From NCBI GenBank assembly GCA_963819695.1, contig CAWFXD010000001.1:1426001-1490000 (forward strand): 64,000 bases of DNA. The letters run 5' to 3'. Below, one piece after another: positions 31,398-40,565 of the stretch; positions within the stretch are counted from its first letter, which is position 1; the number at the start of each line of letters is the position of its first letter. The position numbers and the translations under genes were made by a program. This stretch comes from DASZIT01 sp963819695 (GTDB taxonomy: Bacteria > Actinomycetota > Acidimicrobiia > Acidimicrobiales > RAAP-2). The notes below the pieces were generated by a model, which saw nothing but the letters and a program-made list of their open reading frames with translations, was not told the origin of the DNA and did not search any database.

Positions 31398-32229
31398 TCA
31401 GCGTTGCGCACCCAGGAACGCCCGGATCTCCTCGGCGACCATCGCCGGCTCCTGGAGATGCGGGGAGTGTCCGGCCCCGGGGATCACCGCCCGGACGGCG
31501 TTGTCGCCGATGGCGTCGACCATCCGCTCTCCGATGCGGGTGAACTTGTCGTCGAGTTCGCCGGTCACGATCAGGACCGGCATCTCCAGTCCGGCCAGCT
31601 CGGGTCCACAGCGGGACCTGGGTACCGGTTCCGGCCAGCCGCAGGCTGGAGGCCAGACCGGGCCCGGTGTTGCTGCGACGCTCGGTGAACCCGTCAGCCT
31701 CGGCCGACAGCCCGGCCAACAGCGGGGTGTCGAGCCACCGGCGCAGGAAGGCGTCCAGCCGGGCTTGCCCATCGCCGGCGGACCGCGGTTCCCCGGGTGG
31801 GTCGAGCTGGTCGGCCAACCCCCGGTCCCGGGCGACCCGGGCCGCCCGTTGGTCTGGATCGTCGATGCCGGCGGTACCCGAGATGAGCACCAGGGAATCG
31901 ACCCGCTCGGGCCGGTCGAGGGCCAGATGGAGGCAGAAGCGGGCGCCCATCGAGTAACCGAGGTAGTCGGCCCGGCCGCCCACCGCGCCCAACAGGCCGG
32001 CTCCCTCGGGGAGATCGGCCCGTACCGCGGCCGAACCGCCGTGGCCGGGCAGGTCGACCCGCACGACCTGATGGTCGGCGGCCAGCCGGGTGTCCAGCGA
32101 TCCCCAGACGCCACCAGTCTGGGTGAACCCGTGGGCCATCACCAGGCGCGGTCCGTGGCCGATCACCGTGGCGTGCAACGCCACGGTGTCGGACGCGGGG
32201 GTTCGGGTGGTGGGGTCAGGCGGCATCAC
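31398..32229 (-). CDS. menH: Alpha/beta hydrolase, probable SHCHC synthase MenH (frame broken)
   Basis: Alpha/beta-hydrolase fold protein next to menD. Motifs: oxyanion region VMAHGFTQTGGVWGSLDTRLA, VDLPGHGGS, nucleophile elbow YLGYSMGARFCLHLAL (GYSMG), acid VTGELDDKFTRIGERM and the final His in IPGAGHSPHLQEP. These fit MenH (2-succinyl-6-hydroxy-2,4-cyclohexadiene-1-carboxylate synthase). The frame breaks at 31602-31604: one base too many (GACCCGAG on the coding strand; with CC the protein reads PLWTELAGLEMPVL). GTG 32229 is 9 nt from GGAGG; ATG 32226 is the alternative. Only 17 nt separate it from divergent menD. Confidence 0.85.
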
Positions 32230-32232
32230 ACG

Positions 32233-32238
32233 TACGGT
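32233..32238 (+). promoter_or_regulatory. TANNNT box (TACGGT) before menD
   Basis: TACGGT ends 8 nt before the menD ATG in the 17-nt menH-menD gap. menD has no Shine-Dalgarno sequence, so a leaderless transcript is likely, with the rest of the promoter inside menH. Confidence 0.3.
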
Positions 32239-32246
32239 CCTCCGTC

Positions 32247-34124
32247 ATGAGCGTACCGATACCGGTGCCGGCACCCGGGAGCGCCGACATCCAGATGGAG
32301 TTTGCCGCCACCCTGGTCGACGAGTGGACGCGATGCGGGATCTCGCATGCCGTCATCTGCCCCGGGTCGCGATCGACCCCGTTGGCGGTCGCGCTGGTGC
32401 GCCATCCCGGGATGGAGGCCCACGTACGGCTCGACGAACGATCGGCCGCCTTCACCGCCCTCGGGATCGGTCTGGCCAGCGGGCACCCGGCGGTGATGGT
32501 GACCACCAGTGGCACCGCCGCGGCCGAGCTCCATGCCGCGGTGGCGGAAGCCGATCTGGCCAAGGTGCCCCTGCTCATCTGCACCGCCGACCGACCCCCG
32601 GAGCTCCGGGACATCGGGGCCCCCCAGACCATCGATCAACAGCACCTGTTCGGACGCTCGGTTCGTTGGTTCGCCGATCCTGGGGTAGCCGACGACGCCA
32701 GCCGCCTCACCTGGCGATCGTTGGCATCTCGGTCAGTGGCCGAGGCGGCGAACGGTCCGGCGGGAGCTGGGCCGGTGCATCTGAATCTTCCTTTCCGCGA
32801 ACCACTCATTGGCGATGCCGGGACCGGGACCGCCCAACCCGGACGTCCGGACGGCCAGCCGTGGTACCGGATCGAGGTCGGGCCCTCGACTCCGTCGGCG
32901 GCGGCCGTGGCCCGGATCGTCGAAGCCGGTCGGGCCGGTGTCCGGGGAGTCATCGTGGCCGGGGCCGGCTGCGGCGAGCCGGATGCGGTGATCGCCGCGG
33001 CGTCGGCGCTGGGATGGCCGTTGCTGGCCGACGCCCGCTCGGGCCTTCGGCGCGCCGGGGACCCGGTGATCGCCGCGGCCGACGGCATCCTCCGCTCCGA
33101 CTCGTTTTGTGCTGCCCACCGTCCGGAGTTCGTCCTCAGGCTCGGGGCGCCCTGGGTCTCGAAGGTGGTCAACGCCTATCTGGCCACTTCGGTGACGGGA
33201 GCCACCCCGGTGGTGGCGGTGGTCCCCGGGTGGCAGTGGGTGGACCCGGATCGATCGGTGACCATCCAGGTGGCCGCCGATCCCACCGCGGTGTGCCAGG
33301 GGATCATCGACGGCGGCGGTGGGTCGACCCGGCCGTCCGCCAACCGCTGGCTCGACGAGTGGCGGTCAGCCGAGTCCGCCGCCCAGGCCTCCATCGGGCA
33401 GAGTCTCGGCGATCAACCGGGTGCCGGCAACGGTCGGGCGGCCCGAAGCCAGGGTTGGACCGAGCCCCGGCTGGCTCGGCAACTGTTTGCCGACCTGCCG
33501 TCCGGGGTCACCCTGGTGTCGTCGTCCTCGATGCCCATCCGGGATATCGAAGCGTTCGGGGCACCGAGGGTCGATCCCCCGCGGGTGTTGGCCAACCGGG
33601 GCGCCAACGGCATCGACGGCGTGGTGTCGACCGCCCTGGGCGTCGCCATGGCCACCGGGCCCACCGTCGCCCTGGTCGGGGATCTGGCTTTCTTCCATGA
33701 CGTCTCGGCGCTGGTCCGGGCCATGGGGACCGACCCGCCTTGCGCGGTGGTGGTGGCCGACAACCGCGGGGGAGGGATCTTCTCGTTCCTCCCGCAAGCC
33801 GCGAGCCTCGACACCGCCACCTTCGAGGCCCTGTTCGGCACCCAGCAGGCCCCCGACGTGGCCCGGGTGGCAGCCGGATTCGGTCTGCCGGTGGAGGAGA
33901 TCGGGTCCGAGGACGGGCCGGAGGCCCTGGGGGAAGCGTTGCACCGGTGCGTGGCGGGCGGGGGGCTGGCGGTGATCCGGGTGCGGTTACCGGATCGGTC
34001 GGCCAACGTGGAGATCCACGCGGACGTCAACCGAGCCGTGGTCCGCGCCGTCGATGAGGTGATGGCCGCCGGCGTCGACCGGGCTGGTCCGGATGCAACC
34101 GCTCAGCAGGCGGTCGGATCGTAG
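32247..34124 (+). CDS. menD: 2-succinyl-5-enolpyruvyl-6-hydroxy-3-cyclohexene-1-carboxylate synthase MenD
   Basis: Thiamine-diphosphate enzyme committing isochorismate to menaquinone. The 625-aa product has the N-terminal Pyr domain with catalytic Glu (CGISHAVICPGSRSTPLAVALVRHPGMEAHVRLDERSAAFTALGIGLASG), TSGTAAAELHAAVAEADLAKVPLLICTADRPPELRDIGAPQTIDQ, and a C-terminal PP domain (RGANGIDGVVSTALGVA, VGDLAFFHDVSAL, VVADNRGGGIFSFLPQA). It ends in a 22-nt convergent overlap with the LCP gene. menF and menC are not in the window. Confidence 0.96.
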   Translation: MSVPIPVPAPGSADIQMEFAATLVDEWTRCGISHAVICPGSRSTPLAVALVRHPGMEAHVRLDERSAAFTALGIGLASGHPAVMVTTSGTAAAELHAAVAEADLAKVPLLICTADRPPELRDIGAPQTIDQQHLFGRSVRWFADPGVADDASRLTWRSLASRSVAEAANGPAGAGPVHLNLPFREPLIGDAGTGTAQPGRPDGQPWYRIEVGPSTPSAAAVARIVEAGRAGVRGVIVAGAGCGEPDAVIAAASALGWPLLADARSGLRRAGDPVIAAADGILRSDSFCAAHRPEFVLRLGAPWVSKVVNAYLATSVTGATPVVAVVPGWQWVDPDRSVTIQVAADPTAVCQGIIDGGGGSTRPSANRWLDEWRSAESAAQASIGQSLGDQPGAGNGRAARSQGWTEPRLARQLFADLPSGVTLVSSSSMPIRDIEAFGAPRVDPPRVLANRGANGIDGVVSTALGVAMATGPTVALVGDLAFFHDVSALVRAMGTDPPCAVVVADNRGGGIFSFLPQAASLDTATFEALFGTQQAPDVARVAAGFGLPVEEIGSEDGPEALGEALHRCVAGGGLAVIRVRLPDRSANVEIHADVNRAVVRAVDEVMAAGVDRAGPDATAQQAVGS

Positions 34125-35443
34125 GAGGGGACGCTCGACGCCGCGGTTGCCGGCGTGGCCGCTGAACTCCCGGTGGTGGCGGTGGTGGCGGCCGGGGCAG
34201 TGGTCGCCGTCACCGTCGGGACCGGGATCGGGCTCCCATAGCCGTCCAGGGGAGGGGTGGTCACCGTCGCGGTGGATCCACCCAGGAATTGGGTGATGAT
34301 CTGCTGGGTCTGGGGTTGCTGGACGACCTGGACGGCCTCGTTTCCGTAAGGCGCATAGCTCGCCCCCACGGTGGGCACCGTGTAGTTCTGGAGGCTGGTT
34401 CCGGAGAAGGCGTGGTAGCGCTCGGCCAGGCTCAACAGCATCCCCGAGCTGAATTGGTCGTCGAGGGTGACGTCGTGGGTCAACGAGGAGATGAACGACG
34501 CCGCCTGGATCGGGTTGTAGGTCGACTTGGCCTTGTTCACGACGGCCTCGATGACCAGGTTCTGCCGGGTGATGCGCCCGATGTCCGACGAGTAGTCACT
34601 CACCCACGTTCCGCCTTTGTAGTACTCGAAGTGCCGGGATCGGGAGAGGGCCAACGCCTGGGTGCCGTTGATGGCCTGGCACCCCGCGGTGGGGATGTTC
34701 AGACCCGTGCAATTGCTGTAGACGCCATTGGCATTGCAGTCGCCGTAGTCCTTGACCGGATAGGGAAAGTTCATCTTGATCCCACCGAGCCCGTTGACCG
34801 CGTCGGTCAGTCCGAAGAAGTTGACCACGATCCAGTGGCTGATCGGAATCCCGAAGGTGTTCTCGACGGTCTGGACCACCCCGTTGGCCCCGGTGCCGCT
34901 CGGGTTCGGATCGTTGGGACCGGCGGCGAAGGCGGCGTTGATCTTGTTCTTGCTCGACACCCCCGACGCCGCCGGTACCCCGGAGAGGGTCACGAAGGTG
35001 TCCCGGGGGATGGAAAGGGTGCTGGCGGTTCCGGCGGCGGGATCGACGTGGACGATCTTGATGGTGTCGCTCCGCTGGCCACCGGCGTTGGTGGCATTGC
35101 CGAACTGCTGGGCCTGGGCAGCGGTCTCCCCGGTACGGGTGTCCGAACCGATCACCAGCACGTTGTACGGCGCTCCGTTGGCCACCGCCACGCAGCTCGG
35201 GCACACCGCCGTCTTGATCTGGCCCCATTCGTACCGGAAGTAGCCGTAGCCACTGGCGGCCAGGACCACGATGACGATGAGGATGATGATGATGATCCGA
35301 AGGGTCCGCTCCCCGGCCGTCCGCCGGCGTTTGGCCGGCTTGAGCCGGGGCTGGGTGGAGGGAGGGACGGACCCCCCCGCCCGGCGGGGAATCGGGATCT
35401 GGCCCCCGAGGATCGGCCCCGGGAATTCGTTGTTACCCGCCAT
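34103..35443 (-). CDS. LytR-CpsA-Psr (LCP) family cell wall ligase
   Basis: 446-aa membrane-anchored LCP protein, the family that transfers polymers such as teichoic acid or arabinogalactan onto peptidoglycan. A basic cytoplasmic tail precedes one transmembrane helix (IIIIILIVIVVLAASGYGYF). The extracellular LCP domain has VLVIGSDTR, QRSDTIKIVHVDPAAGTASTLSIPRDTFV and LALSRSRHFEY with the conserved Asp and Arg pyrophosphate-binding residues. A Thr/Ala-rich C-terminal tail follows. ATG 35443 was chosen because the residues upstream look random. The 237-nt gap upstream (35444-35680) shows no further gene. Confidence 0.92.
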   Translation of the reverse strand: MAGNNEFPGPILGGQIPIPRRAGGSVPPSTQPRLKPAKRRRTAGERTLRIIIIILIVIVVLAASGYGYFRYEWGQIKTAVCPSCVAVANGAPYNVLVIGSDTRTGETAAQAQQFGNATNAGGQRSDTIKIVHVDPAAGTASTLSIPRDTFVTLSGVPAASGVSSKNKINAAFAAGPNDPNPSGTGANGVVQTVENTFGIPISHWIVVNFFGLTDAVNGLGGIKMNFPYPVKDYGDCNANGVYSNCTGLNIPTAGCQAINGTQALALSRSRHFEYYKGGTWVSDYSSDIGRITRQNLVIEAVVNKAKSTYNPIQAASFISSLTHDVTLDDQFSSGMLLSLAERYHAFSGTSLQNYTVPTVGASYAPYGNEAVQVVQQPQTQQIITQFLGGSTATVTTPPLDGYGSPIPVPTVTATTAPAATTATTGSSAATPATAASSVPSYDPTAC

Positions 35444-35680
35444 ACGCCCGGCGCACTCCGTACCGCGGCCTCTCCTGCCCGTCGGGGCAGCCGGCGGCCG
35501 TCTGAGCATGGTCGATGGGTGGTGGCAAGAAGTTGGCCTGTCGCTCGTTCTGTCGATCGGCCGGGACGACGCGTCCCACCGACGGGGTCCGGGGAAGTTT
35601 CCCACGCACGACGCCGGAGTTGATGTCACCCACCGGTTCGGGGGCTGTGCGCGGCGACCGACTTTACCAGTTGGTCCTGG

Positions 35681-37061
35681 TCAGGACGTGGAGGGCAACC
35701 ACGAACCGTGGAACCCGAACGGCACCCGCGCCGGCAGGTGCACGGTGGCCACCGGTGGCCCGGCGAACGAGGTGGCATCCAGGATGACCAAATCACTGGC
35801 GTCGCGGGTGCGATCGTAGACGACGCTCAACACCCAACCTTCATCTTCCCCACCGCCGTCGGCGGCCCGAATGAAGACGGGCTCGCCCGGTGCCTGGTAC
35901 TCGCCCGGCACGAAGCGGGTGGCTTCGTCCCGGGCGAGGTCGTACTTGATCAGGCCGACTGACGCGTCGGTCTCCGGTTGGGACCCCAGCAGCGTGCAGT
36001 AGCCGTACCGGTGGGGGCGGCCGGCCACCTTCGTCGTCCATCCGGGGGAATTCCACCGGCGCGTCGTCCAGCCGCACCTCGGTCACCCGATTGGCCGCAG
36101 CATCGATGGTCCAGCGGGCCAACGCCGGGTTGTCGGTCGCGATGGCCTCCCCCGGGCCGGTGTCGAACGCCGAGTCGTAGCGGATGACGTCCATGACGAT
36201 GATGTCCCCGTCGTCGTAGGCATTGAGCACGTGGAAGACATACACCGGGTCGATGCCGATCCAGGTGATGTCCCCGCTCTCCCCGTCGCGCGGCATCACC
36301 CCGATCCGGCTCCCGGCCTCGGGCATCCACCGGAACGGGAGCGATCGCCCGGCGGCGGCCAGATCCAGATCGAAGACCACCGGAAGGTCCATGAACACCA
36401 CCCGTGAGGTGGTGACCCCGAAATCGTGCATCATCGCCGCCCTCGGGATGTCGATCGCCTGGCTCCGGGTCAACGCGCCGGTGGGATCCACGGTGTGATA
36501 GCGGAGAAAGGGTGGCCCGAAGACGTCGTAGCCGAAGAACAGGAGCTCGCCGGTGGCCGGGTCGACCTTCGGGTGGGCGGTCATCGGCGACGCCAATGCC
36601 GCGTCGAAGTCGTGGATGCGGGCGCGCTCCAGATCGGGGGACAGCGCATGGGGAAAGCCGGACTCCACCAGGGCCAGCGTGGTGCCGCCGTGTCGGATGA
36701 CATGGGTATTGGCCGGTCCGTTGAGAGGTTCCTGGGGTCCGTTGGGCGGAGCCGTGCCGATCTCGGCTGCCAGCTTGCGGGTTCTGACCCACCGATTCCG
36801 GTAGCCGACGGCTTTACCCCCGGCCAGCGAGATGTCGTGGATCATCCCGTCGCCGGTGAACCAGTGGTACTCGGTTTCGTCGATGGGCAGCACCGCCGGG
36901 TTGGGCCCGTTGCGGAGCAGGTGGCCTTCGAGGTCAGGAGGGATGACGCCGGTGACCGGCAATTCATGATCCTCGGTCAGCTCTTCGTGCACCGGGGCGA
37001 AGTTGCCTTCGAGATAGGGATTTGGCACCGAGGCTCCTTGATTGCTGGGCGGAAGCGGCAT
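35681..37061 (-). CDS. Carotenoid oxygenase (RPE65/CCD family), frame broken
   Basis: Non-haem iron dioxygenase of the carotenoid/lignostilbene cleavage family. N-terminal NPYLEGNFAPVHEELTEDHELPVTGVIPPDLEGHLLRNGPNP and GDGMIHDISL are typical. The iron-ligand histidines lie in SPMTAHPKVDPATGEL, MMHDFGVT, VYVFHVLNAYDDGD and, near the C-terminus, FGFHGSW. The frame shifts at 36028-36029 (CC on plus, GG on the coding strand); with one base fewer the protein reads EFPRMDDEVAGRPHRYGY, a strongly conserved family passage. Full length would be about 459 aa. Substrate could be a carotenoid, apocarotenoid or stilbene; no carotenoid genes are nearby. Confidence 0.9.
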
Positions 37062-37189
37062 CCGTCACCGACGACCGGCCTTGCGAGCGTATCGGCCCTC
37101 TGCCGGGGTGGGGCCTACGTCACCGCGCCCCGTCGGCGGGCGGGCAACCATGGGGCCGGCGGGTGGTGCCGACGTGGCAGGCTGAGTCC

Positions 37190-38470
37190 ATGTCCGGACT
37201 TGCCGAGGATCTGCGCTTTCGGGGGCTCATCCACCAGATGACCGATCCGACCCTCGAGGCCCGTCTCGACTCCGATCGGCTGACCGCCTACACCGGGTTC
37301 GACCCGACCGCTGACAGTCTCCACGTCGGCCACCTCCTGCAGCTGTGCAACCTCCGGCGCCTCCAGCTGGCCGGGCACCGACCCATCGCCCTGGCCGGCG
37401 GCGGGACCGGGTTCATCGGCGATCCCGGCGGCAGGTCGGAGGAACGATCCCTCCTCACCGCCGAATCCCTGCAGGCCAACCTCCGGGGCATCCGGCGCCA
37501 GCTCGAGCGGTTCCTGGACTTCGGGTCGGGGACCGACGCGCCGGCCAGGCTGATGGACAACGCCGACTGGCTGACCGAGCTCGGGCTCTTCGACTTCCTG
37601 CGCGACGTCGGCAAGCATTTCACCGTCAACCAGATGGTGGCCAAGGACTCGGTCAGGTCCCGGCTCGATCGGGACGGACAGGGCATCTCCTTCACCGAGT
37701 TCAGTTACATGCTGTTGCAGGCCTACGACTTCCTCCAACTGTTCGACGAGTGCGACTGCACCCTCCAACTCGGGGGCAGCGATCAGTGGGGCAACATCAC
37801 CATGGGCATCGACCTGGTCCGCAAGCTGCGCCACGCCGAAGTCTGGGGACTGACCACGCCGTTGGTGCTGAAGGCCGACGGGACCAAGTTCGGGAAGACG
37901 GAGACCGGGACGGTATGGCTCGACGCCGACCGGACCAGTCCGTATCAGCTCTACCAGTTCTTCATCCGCAGCGAGGACGCCGTGGTCGGTACCTATCTCC
38001 GCTACTTCACCTTTCTGTCCCGTGAGGAGATCCTGGCTCTCGATCAGCTGACCGCCGAGCACCCCGAAAGGCGGGAAGCGCAGCGGGAGCTGGCCCGCCA
38101 GGTGTGCACCCTGGTCCACGGGGAGCAGGAAACCGTAGGCGCCGAACGGGCGGCGGCCGCCCTGTTCGGCGGGGAGGTCTCCGAACTCGACGAGCGATCC
38201 CTCCTCGACGTCTTTGCCGACGCCCCCTCCACCCGGATGGCCCGGAGCCGGCTCGATGGCGTTGGCCTGCCCCTGGTGGATCTGCTGGTCGAGACCGGAG
38301 TCCCGTCCAAGAGCCAGGCCCGAACCATCATCGAGCAGGGTGGCGTCTACGTGAACAATCACCGGGAGACGGAGGTGGCCAGGATGTTGACGTCCGACGA
38401 CCTGGTGGCGGGCAGCTATCTGCTGGTGCGCCGGGGCAAAAAGAACCACCACCTGGTCAGCTTCGACTGA
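37190..38470 (+). CDS. tyrS: Tyrosyl-tRNA synthetase
   Basis: Class I aminoacyl-tRNA synthetase of 426 aa. Active-site motifs: TGFDPTADSLHVGHL (HIGH-type HVGH, residues 45-48), the tyrosine-binding YMLLQAYDF and QLGGSDQWGNI, and KFGKTETGTVWLD (KMSKS-type KFGKT). A C-terminal S4 domain follows (VDLLVETGVPSKSQARTIIEQGGVYVNN). ATG 37190 begins the family homology; a CAGGCT hexamer 6 nt upstream is a weak leaderless box, and no T-box riboswitch is visible. Confidence 0.97.
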   Translation: MSGLAEDLRFRGLIHQMTDPTLEARLDSDRLTAYTGFDPTADSLHVGHLLQLCNLRRLQLAGHRPIALAGGGTGFIGDPGGRSEERSLLTAESLQANLRGIRRQLERFLDFGSGTDAPARLMDNADWLTELGLFDFLRDVGKHFTVNQMVAKDSVRSRLDRDGQGISFTEFSYMLLQAYDFLQLFDECDCTLQLGGSDQWGNITMGIDLVRKLRHAEVWGLTTPLVLKADGTKFGKTETGTVWLDADRTSPYQLYQFFIRSEDAVVGTYLRYFTFLSREEILALDQLTAEHPERREAQRELARQVCTLVHGEQETVGAERAAAALFGGEVSELDERSLLDVFADAPSTRMARSRLDGVGLPLVDLLVETGVPSKSQARTIIEQGGVYVNNHRETEVARMLTSDDLVAGSYLLVRRGKKNHHLVSFD

Positions 38471-38515
38471 TGCCGGGCCGGGTGACGGCGAAGGAGGACG
38501 GGCACGGCCTCGCCC

Positions 38516-38521
38516 TACACT
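38516..38521 (+). promoter_or_regulatory. Leaderless -10 box (TACACT) of the DUF3151 gene
   Basis: TACACT ends 7 nt before ATG 38529; no ribosome binding site lies between. Confidence 0.4.
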
Positions 38522-38528
38522 CACGTCC

Positions 38529-39002
38529 ATGAGCGCGCCCACCCAGCCGACTTCGGACGCGTCGCCGGTGAGGTTGACCGCCGGGCTCCCCGAGACGATC
38601 CTGCCGCCCGAGTCCGAGGAGGTCATGGCCGCGCTCGGATCTGCCCTCGACCAACCGGGTGAGCGGCGCCGTCATGCGGTGGCCGATGTGGTGCGATCGG
38701 AGCCGAAGTCGCTGGCCGCCTGGGCGGCTCTTGGCTCGCTAGCCCGCGACGATGTCGAGGCGTACGCCTACTTCCGGGTCGGCTATCACCGTGGGCTCGA
38801 CGCGCTGCGAGGGGCCGGTTGGAAGGGGTCGGGCACCGTGCGCTGGGCCCATGAGGAGAACCGCCCCTTTCTCCGGTGCCTCGACGGCCTGCGGTCGGCG
38901 GCCGGTTCGATCGGCGAGCACAGTGAGGAGGAGCGGTGCGCCACCTTCCTCCGCCAGCTCGATCCGTCGTGGCAATCCGATCGCACCGGTTACCCGGCTT
39001 GA
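38529..39002 (+). CDS. DUF3151 family protein
   Basis: 157-aa actinobacterial protein of unknown function, recognised by LPPESEEVMAAL, SLAAWAALGSLARDDVEAYAYFRVGYHRGLDALRGAGWKGSGTVRWAHEENRPFLRCLDGLRSAAGSIGEHSEEERCATFL. The fold looks all-helical and TPR-like. No catalytic motif is apparent. It appears to have its own leaderless promoter and is followed almost at once by a lipoprotein gene. Confidence 0.88.
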   Translation: MSAPTQPTSDASPVRLTAGLPETILPPESEEVMAALGSALDQPGERRRHAVADVVRSEPKSLAAWAALGSLARDDVEAYAYFRVGYHRGLDALRGAGWKGSGTVRWAHEENRPFLRCLDGLRSAAGSIGEHSEEERCATFLRQLDPSWQSDRTGYPA

Positions 39003-39004
39003 GG

Positions 39005-39523
39005 ATGAAATGGTCGGCCGGCGCCGGAGCGGTGGCTGCCGCAGTGGCGATCGGCTCGACGGCGCTGGCCGGTTGTGCCGCGCAGGAGCAGTCGGGGACC
39101 CTGGCCAATCGGGTCACCTCCTGGGTGGCCGGAGCCGGTGCCGGGTCGTCCATCGGGACCGTCGAGGTGGACATCAAGAATGTGGATCTCGCCTTCCGTC
39201 AGAACGATCCGCCCGGCGAGATCCGATCGGTGTGCGGACTGGTGGTGACCGATGCCGGCACCGCCAACGGCAACCTGCCGACCCCGGACCAGCAACTCTC
39301 CGACGACCTGTCCGCCGCCTACGCCACCGCCTATGACGCCGGCACCGACTGTTACAACGGGGCCAACGGCGACAAGAAGCTCCTGGCCACGTCGACGGCC
39401 TTGCGGGCCAAGGCCCAAACCCAGATGGCCACCGCGCTCGATCGGATCACCGCGGTGACCGGAAAGGTGACTTCCACCACCACCACGACGGCGCCGGCCA
39501 ACGTCGACCCGTTCGGGAATTGA
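39005..39523 (+). CDS. Putative lipoprotein
   Basis: 172-aa secreted protein. MKWSAGAGAVAAAVAIGSTALAGC is a lipoprotein signal with lipobox LAGC and Cys24, a substrate for the LspA encoded at 8168. The mature part is hydrophilic (VEVDIKNVDLAFRQNDPPGEIRSVCGLVVTDAGTANGNLPTPDQQLSDDLSAAYATAYDAGTDCYNG) and ends in a Thr-rich spacer. Two further cysteines could form a disulphide. Function is unknown. The start is 2 nt after the DUF3151 stop; TTG 38999 is an alternative. Confidence 0.8.
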   Translation: MKWSAGAGAVAAAVAIGSTALAGCAAQEQSGTLANRVTSWVAGAGAGSSIGTVEVDIKNVDLAFRQNDPPGEIRSVCGLVVTDAGTANGNLPTPDQQLSDDLSAAYATAYDAGTDCYNGANGDKKLLATSTALRAKAQTQMATALDRITAVTGKVTSTTTTTAPANVDPFGN

Positions 39524-39537
39524 GCGCACCGGTGCGC
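39524..39537. repeat. Perfect palindrome after the lipoprotein gene
   Basis: GCGCACCGGTGCGC, 14 bp, starts directly after the stop codon. It could be a transcription-factor site for the flavin reductase gene 22 nt further on, or a weak terminator. Confidence 0.3.
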
Positions 39538-39558
39538 AACCCCGGCCGGTACTAGGAC

Positions 39559-40164
39559 ATGCCCGCCGGGACCGGCATCCGCGGGCCCATCCCCGAGGGC
39601 CAGGACCCCGAGGAGTACGACCGCCGGCGGCGCCGGGTGCTGTGGTCGATGCCCACCGGGCTCTTCGTGGTCGGGAGCCGGGCCGGCGACCACGCCAATC
39701 TGATGACCGCCAATCTGGTCATGCAGGTGGCCACCACCCCGAAGTTGGTGGCGGTGGCGGTGGAGACCGATGCGGTGACCGCCGGCCTGATCCGGCAGAG
39801 CGGGAGGTTCTCGATCTCGATTCTCGCCCGGGCCGACCGGGCGATGGTGCGCCGGTTCGTGAAGCCGGCCAGCGATGTGGAGCTCGGCCCGGAGGCGACT
39901 GTCACCGCCGTCCAGGGCGAGCCGGTGGTCGAGGTCTCCGGAGGGGTTCCCGTCCTGGCCGCGGCGGTGGGTTGGCTGGCCTGTGAGGTGCGCCAGACGG
40001 TGGGGTTGGAGGCGGGTCCCGCCGAGGAGGGAAGCCATGTCCTGTTCATCGGCGAGGTGGTGGACGTCGGGGAACGGGTGGACGGCGGGGGAGAACCGGA
40101 TGTCGAGCCGGGGCCGGCCGAAGTCCTCAGGATGGAGGACACCCGGATGAACTACGGAGGCTGA
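39559..40164 (+). CDS. Flavin reductase family protein
   Basis: 201-aa FMN-binding split-barrel protein. The family's start RRRRRVLWSMPTGLFVVGSRAGDHANLMTANLVMQVATTPKLVAVAVETDAVTAGLIRQSGRFSISIL and the late GSHVLFIGEVVDV motif are visible. Such proteins reduce or bind flavin for a monooxygenase partner, or act alone. No partner gene is adjacent. It is convergent with the small gene at 40181. Confidence 0.9.
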   Translation: MPAGTGIRGPIPEGQDPEEYDRRRRRVLWSMPTGLFVVGSRAGDHANLMTANLVMQVATTPKLVAVAVETDAVTAGLIRQSGRFSISILARADRAMVRRFVKPASDVELGPEATVTAVQGEPVVEVSGGVPVLAAAVGWLACEVRQTVGLEAGPAEEGSHVLFIGEVVDVGERVDGGGEPDVEPGPAEVLRMEDTRMNYGG

Positions 40165-40185
40165 CTGGGCGTGGCTGCCCTCAGC
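40160..40185. terminator. Hairpin embracing convergent stop codons (flavin reductase / small gene)
   Basis: GCTGA (40160-40164) pairs with TCAGC (40181-40185), and inside it GGGC (40167-40170) pairs with GCCC (40177-40180), with a 2-nt bulge. The TGA and TCA stop triplets form part of the outer stem. Probable bidirectional terminator. Confidence 0.4.
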
Positions 40186-40417
40186 TCTTGTCGGTGGGGT
40201 CCTTCGGCCGGAGGTCGATCCGGAGGGTGAGGATGCCGTCCACCAACTCCGCCTGGGCATCGCCGAGCATGGCGTAATCCATGAAGTCGGCTTGCATCTG
40301 CTCCTTGAAGCGAAGACGCTCAGGTCCCTCGATGGGGGGAAGGCCCCGGGTACGGACGGCGTTCGCCCGGTCTCGGAACCTGTCGATCATGGCTTGGGGG
40401 TCGAAACCTTCGGGCAC
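40181..40417 (-). CDS. Small hypothetical protein
   Basis: Unrecognised 78-aa acidic protein (FDPQAMIDRFRDRANAVRTRGLPPIEGPERLRFKEQMQADFMDYAMLGDAQAELVDGILTLRIDL). Helical N-terminus followed by a short beta segment; no membrane helix or cysteine. GTG 40417 is chosen because a TACGAT box lies exactly 6 nt upstream and codon use fits the neighbours; longer in-frame starts look random. Confidence 0.6.
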   Translation of the reverse strand: MPEGFDPQAMIDRFRDRANAVRTRGLPPIEGPERLRFKEQMQADFMDYAMLGDAQAELVDGILTLRIDLRPKDPTDKS

Positions 40418-40423
40418 CCGACG

Positions 40424-40429
40424 ATCGTA
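40424..40429 (-). promoter_or_regulatory. Leaderless -10 box (TACGAT) of the small gene
   Basis: On the minus strand TACGAT ends 6 nt before GTG 40417. Confidence 0.4.
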
Positions 40430-40565
40430 CAGGGGTGTTTCCGCGTTACGACCGCCTGTGGCCCGCACTACACTGAAGGGCGCATCGTAGATGGCGGTCG
40501 CCCCGGCCCGGTGGGCTGTGTTGGGCGCCGCCTGGCCGGGGACAGTCCGGGGACAAGGAGTTTCG

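Noticed and set aside
37062..37189. Possible T-box riboswitch upstream of tyrS
   Set aside because: No T-box consensus (TGGNACCGCG-like) or terminator/antiterminator pair is visible, and a leaderless-like start is more likely.
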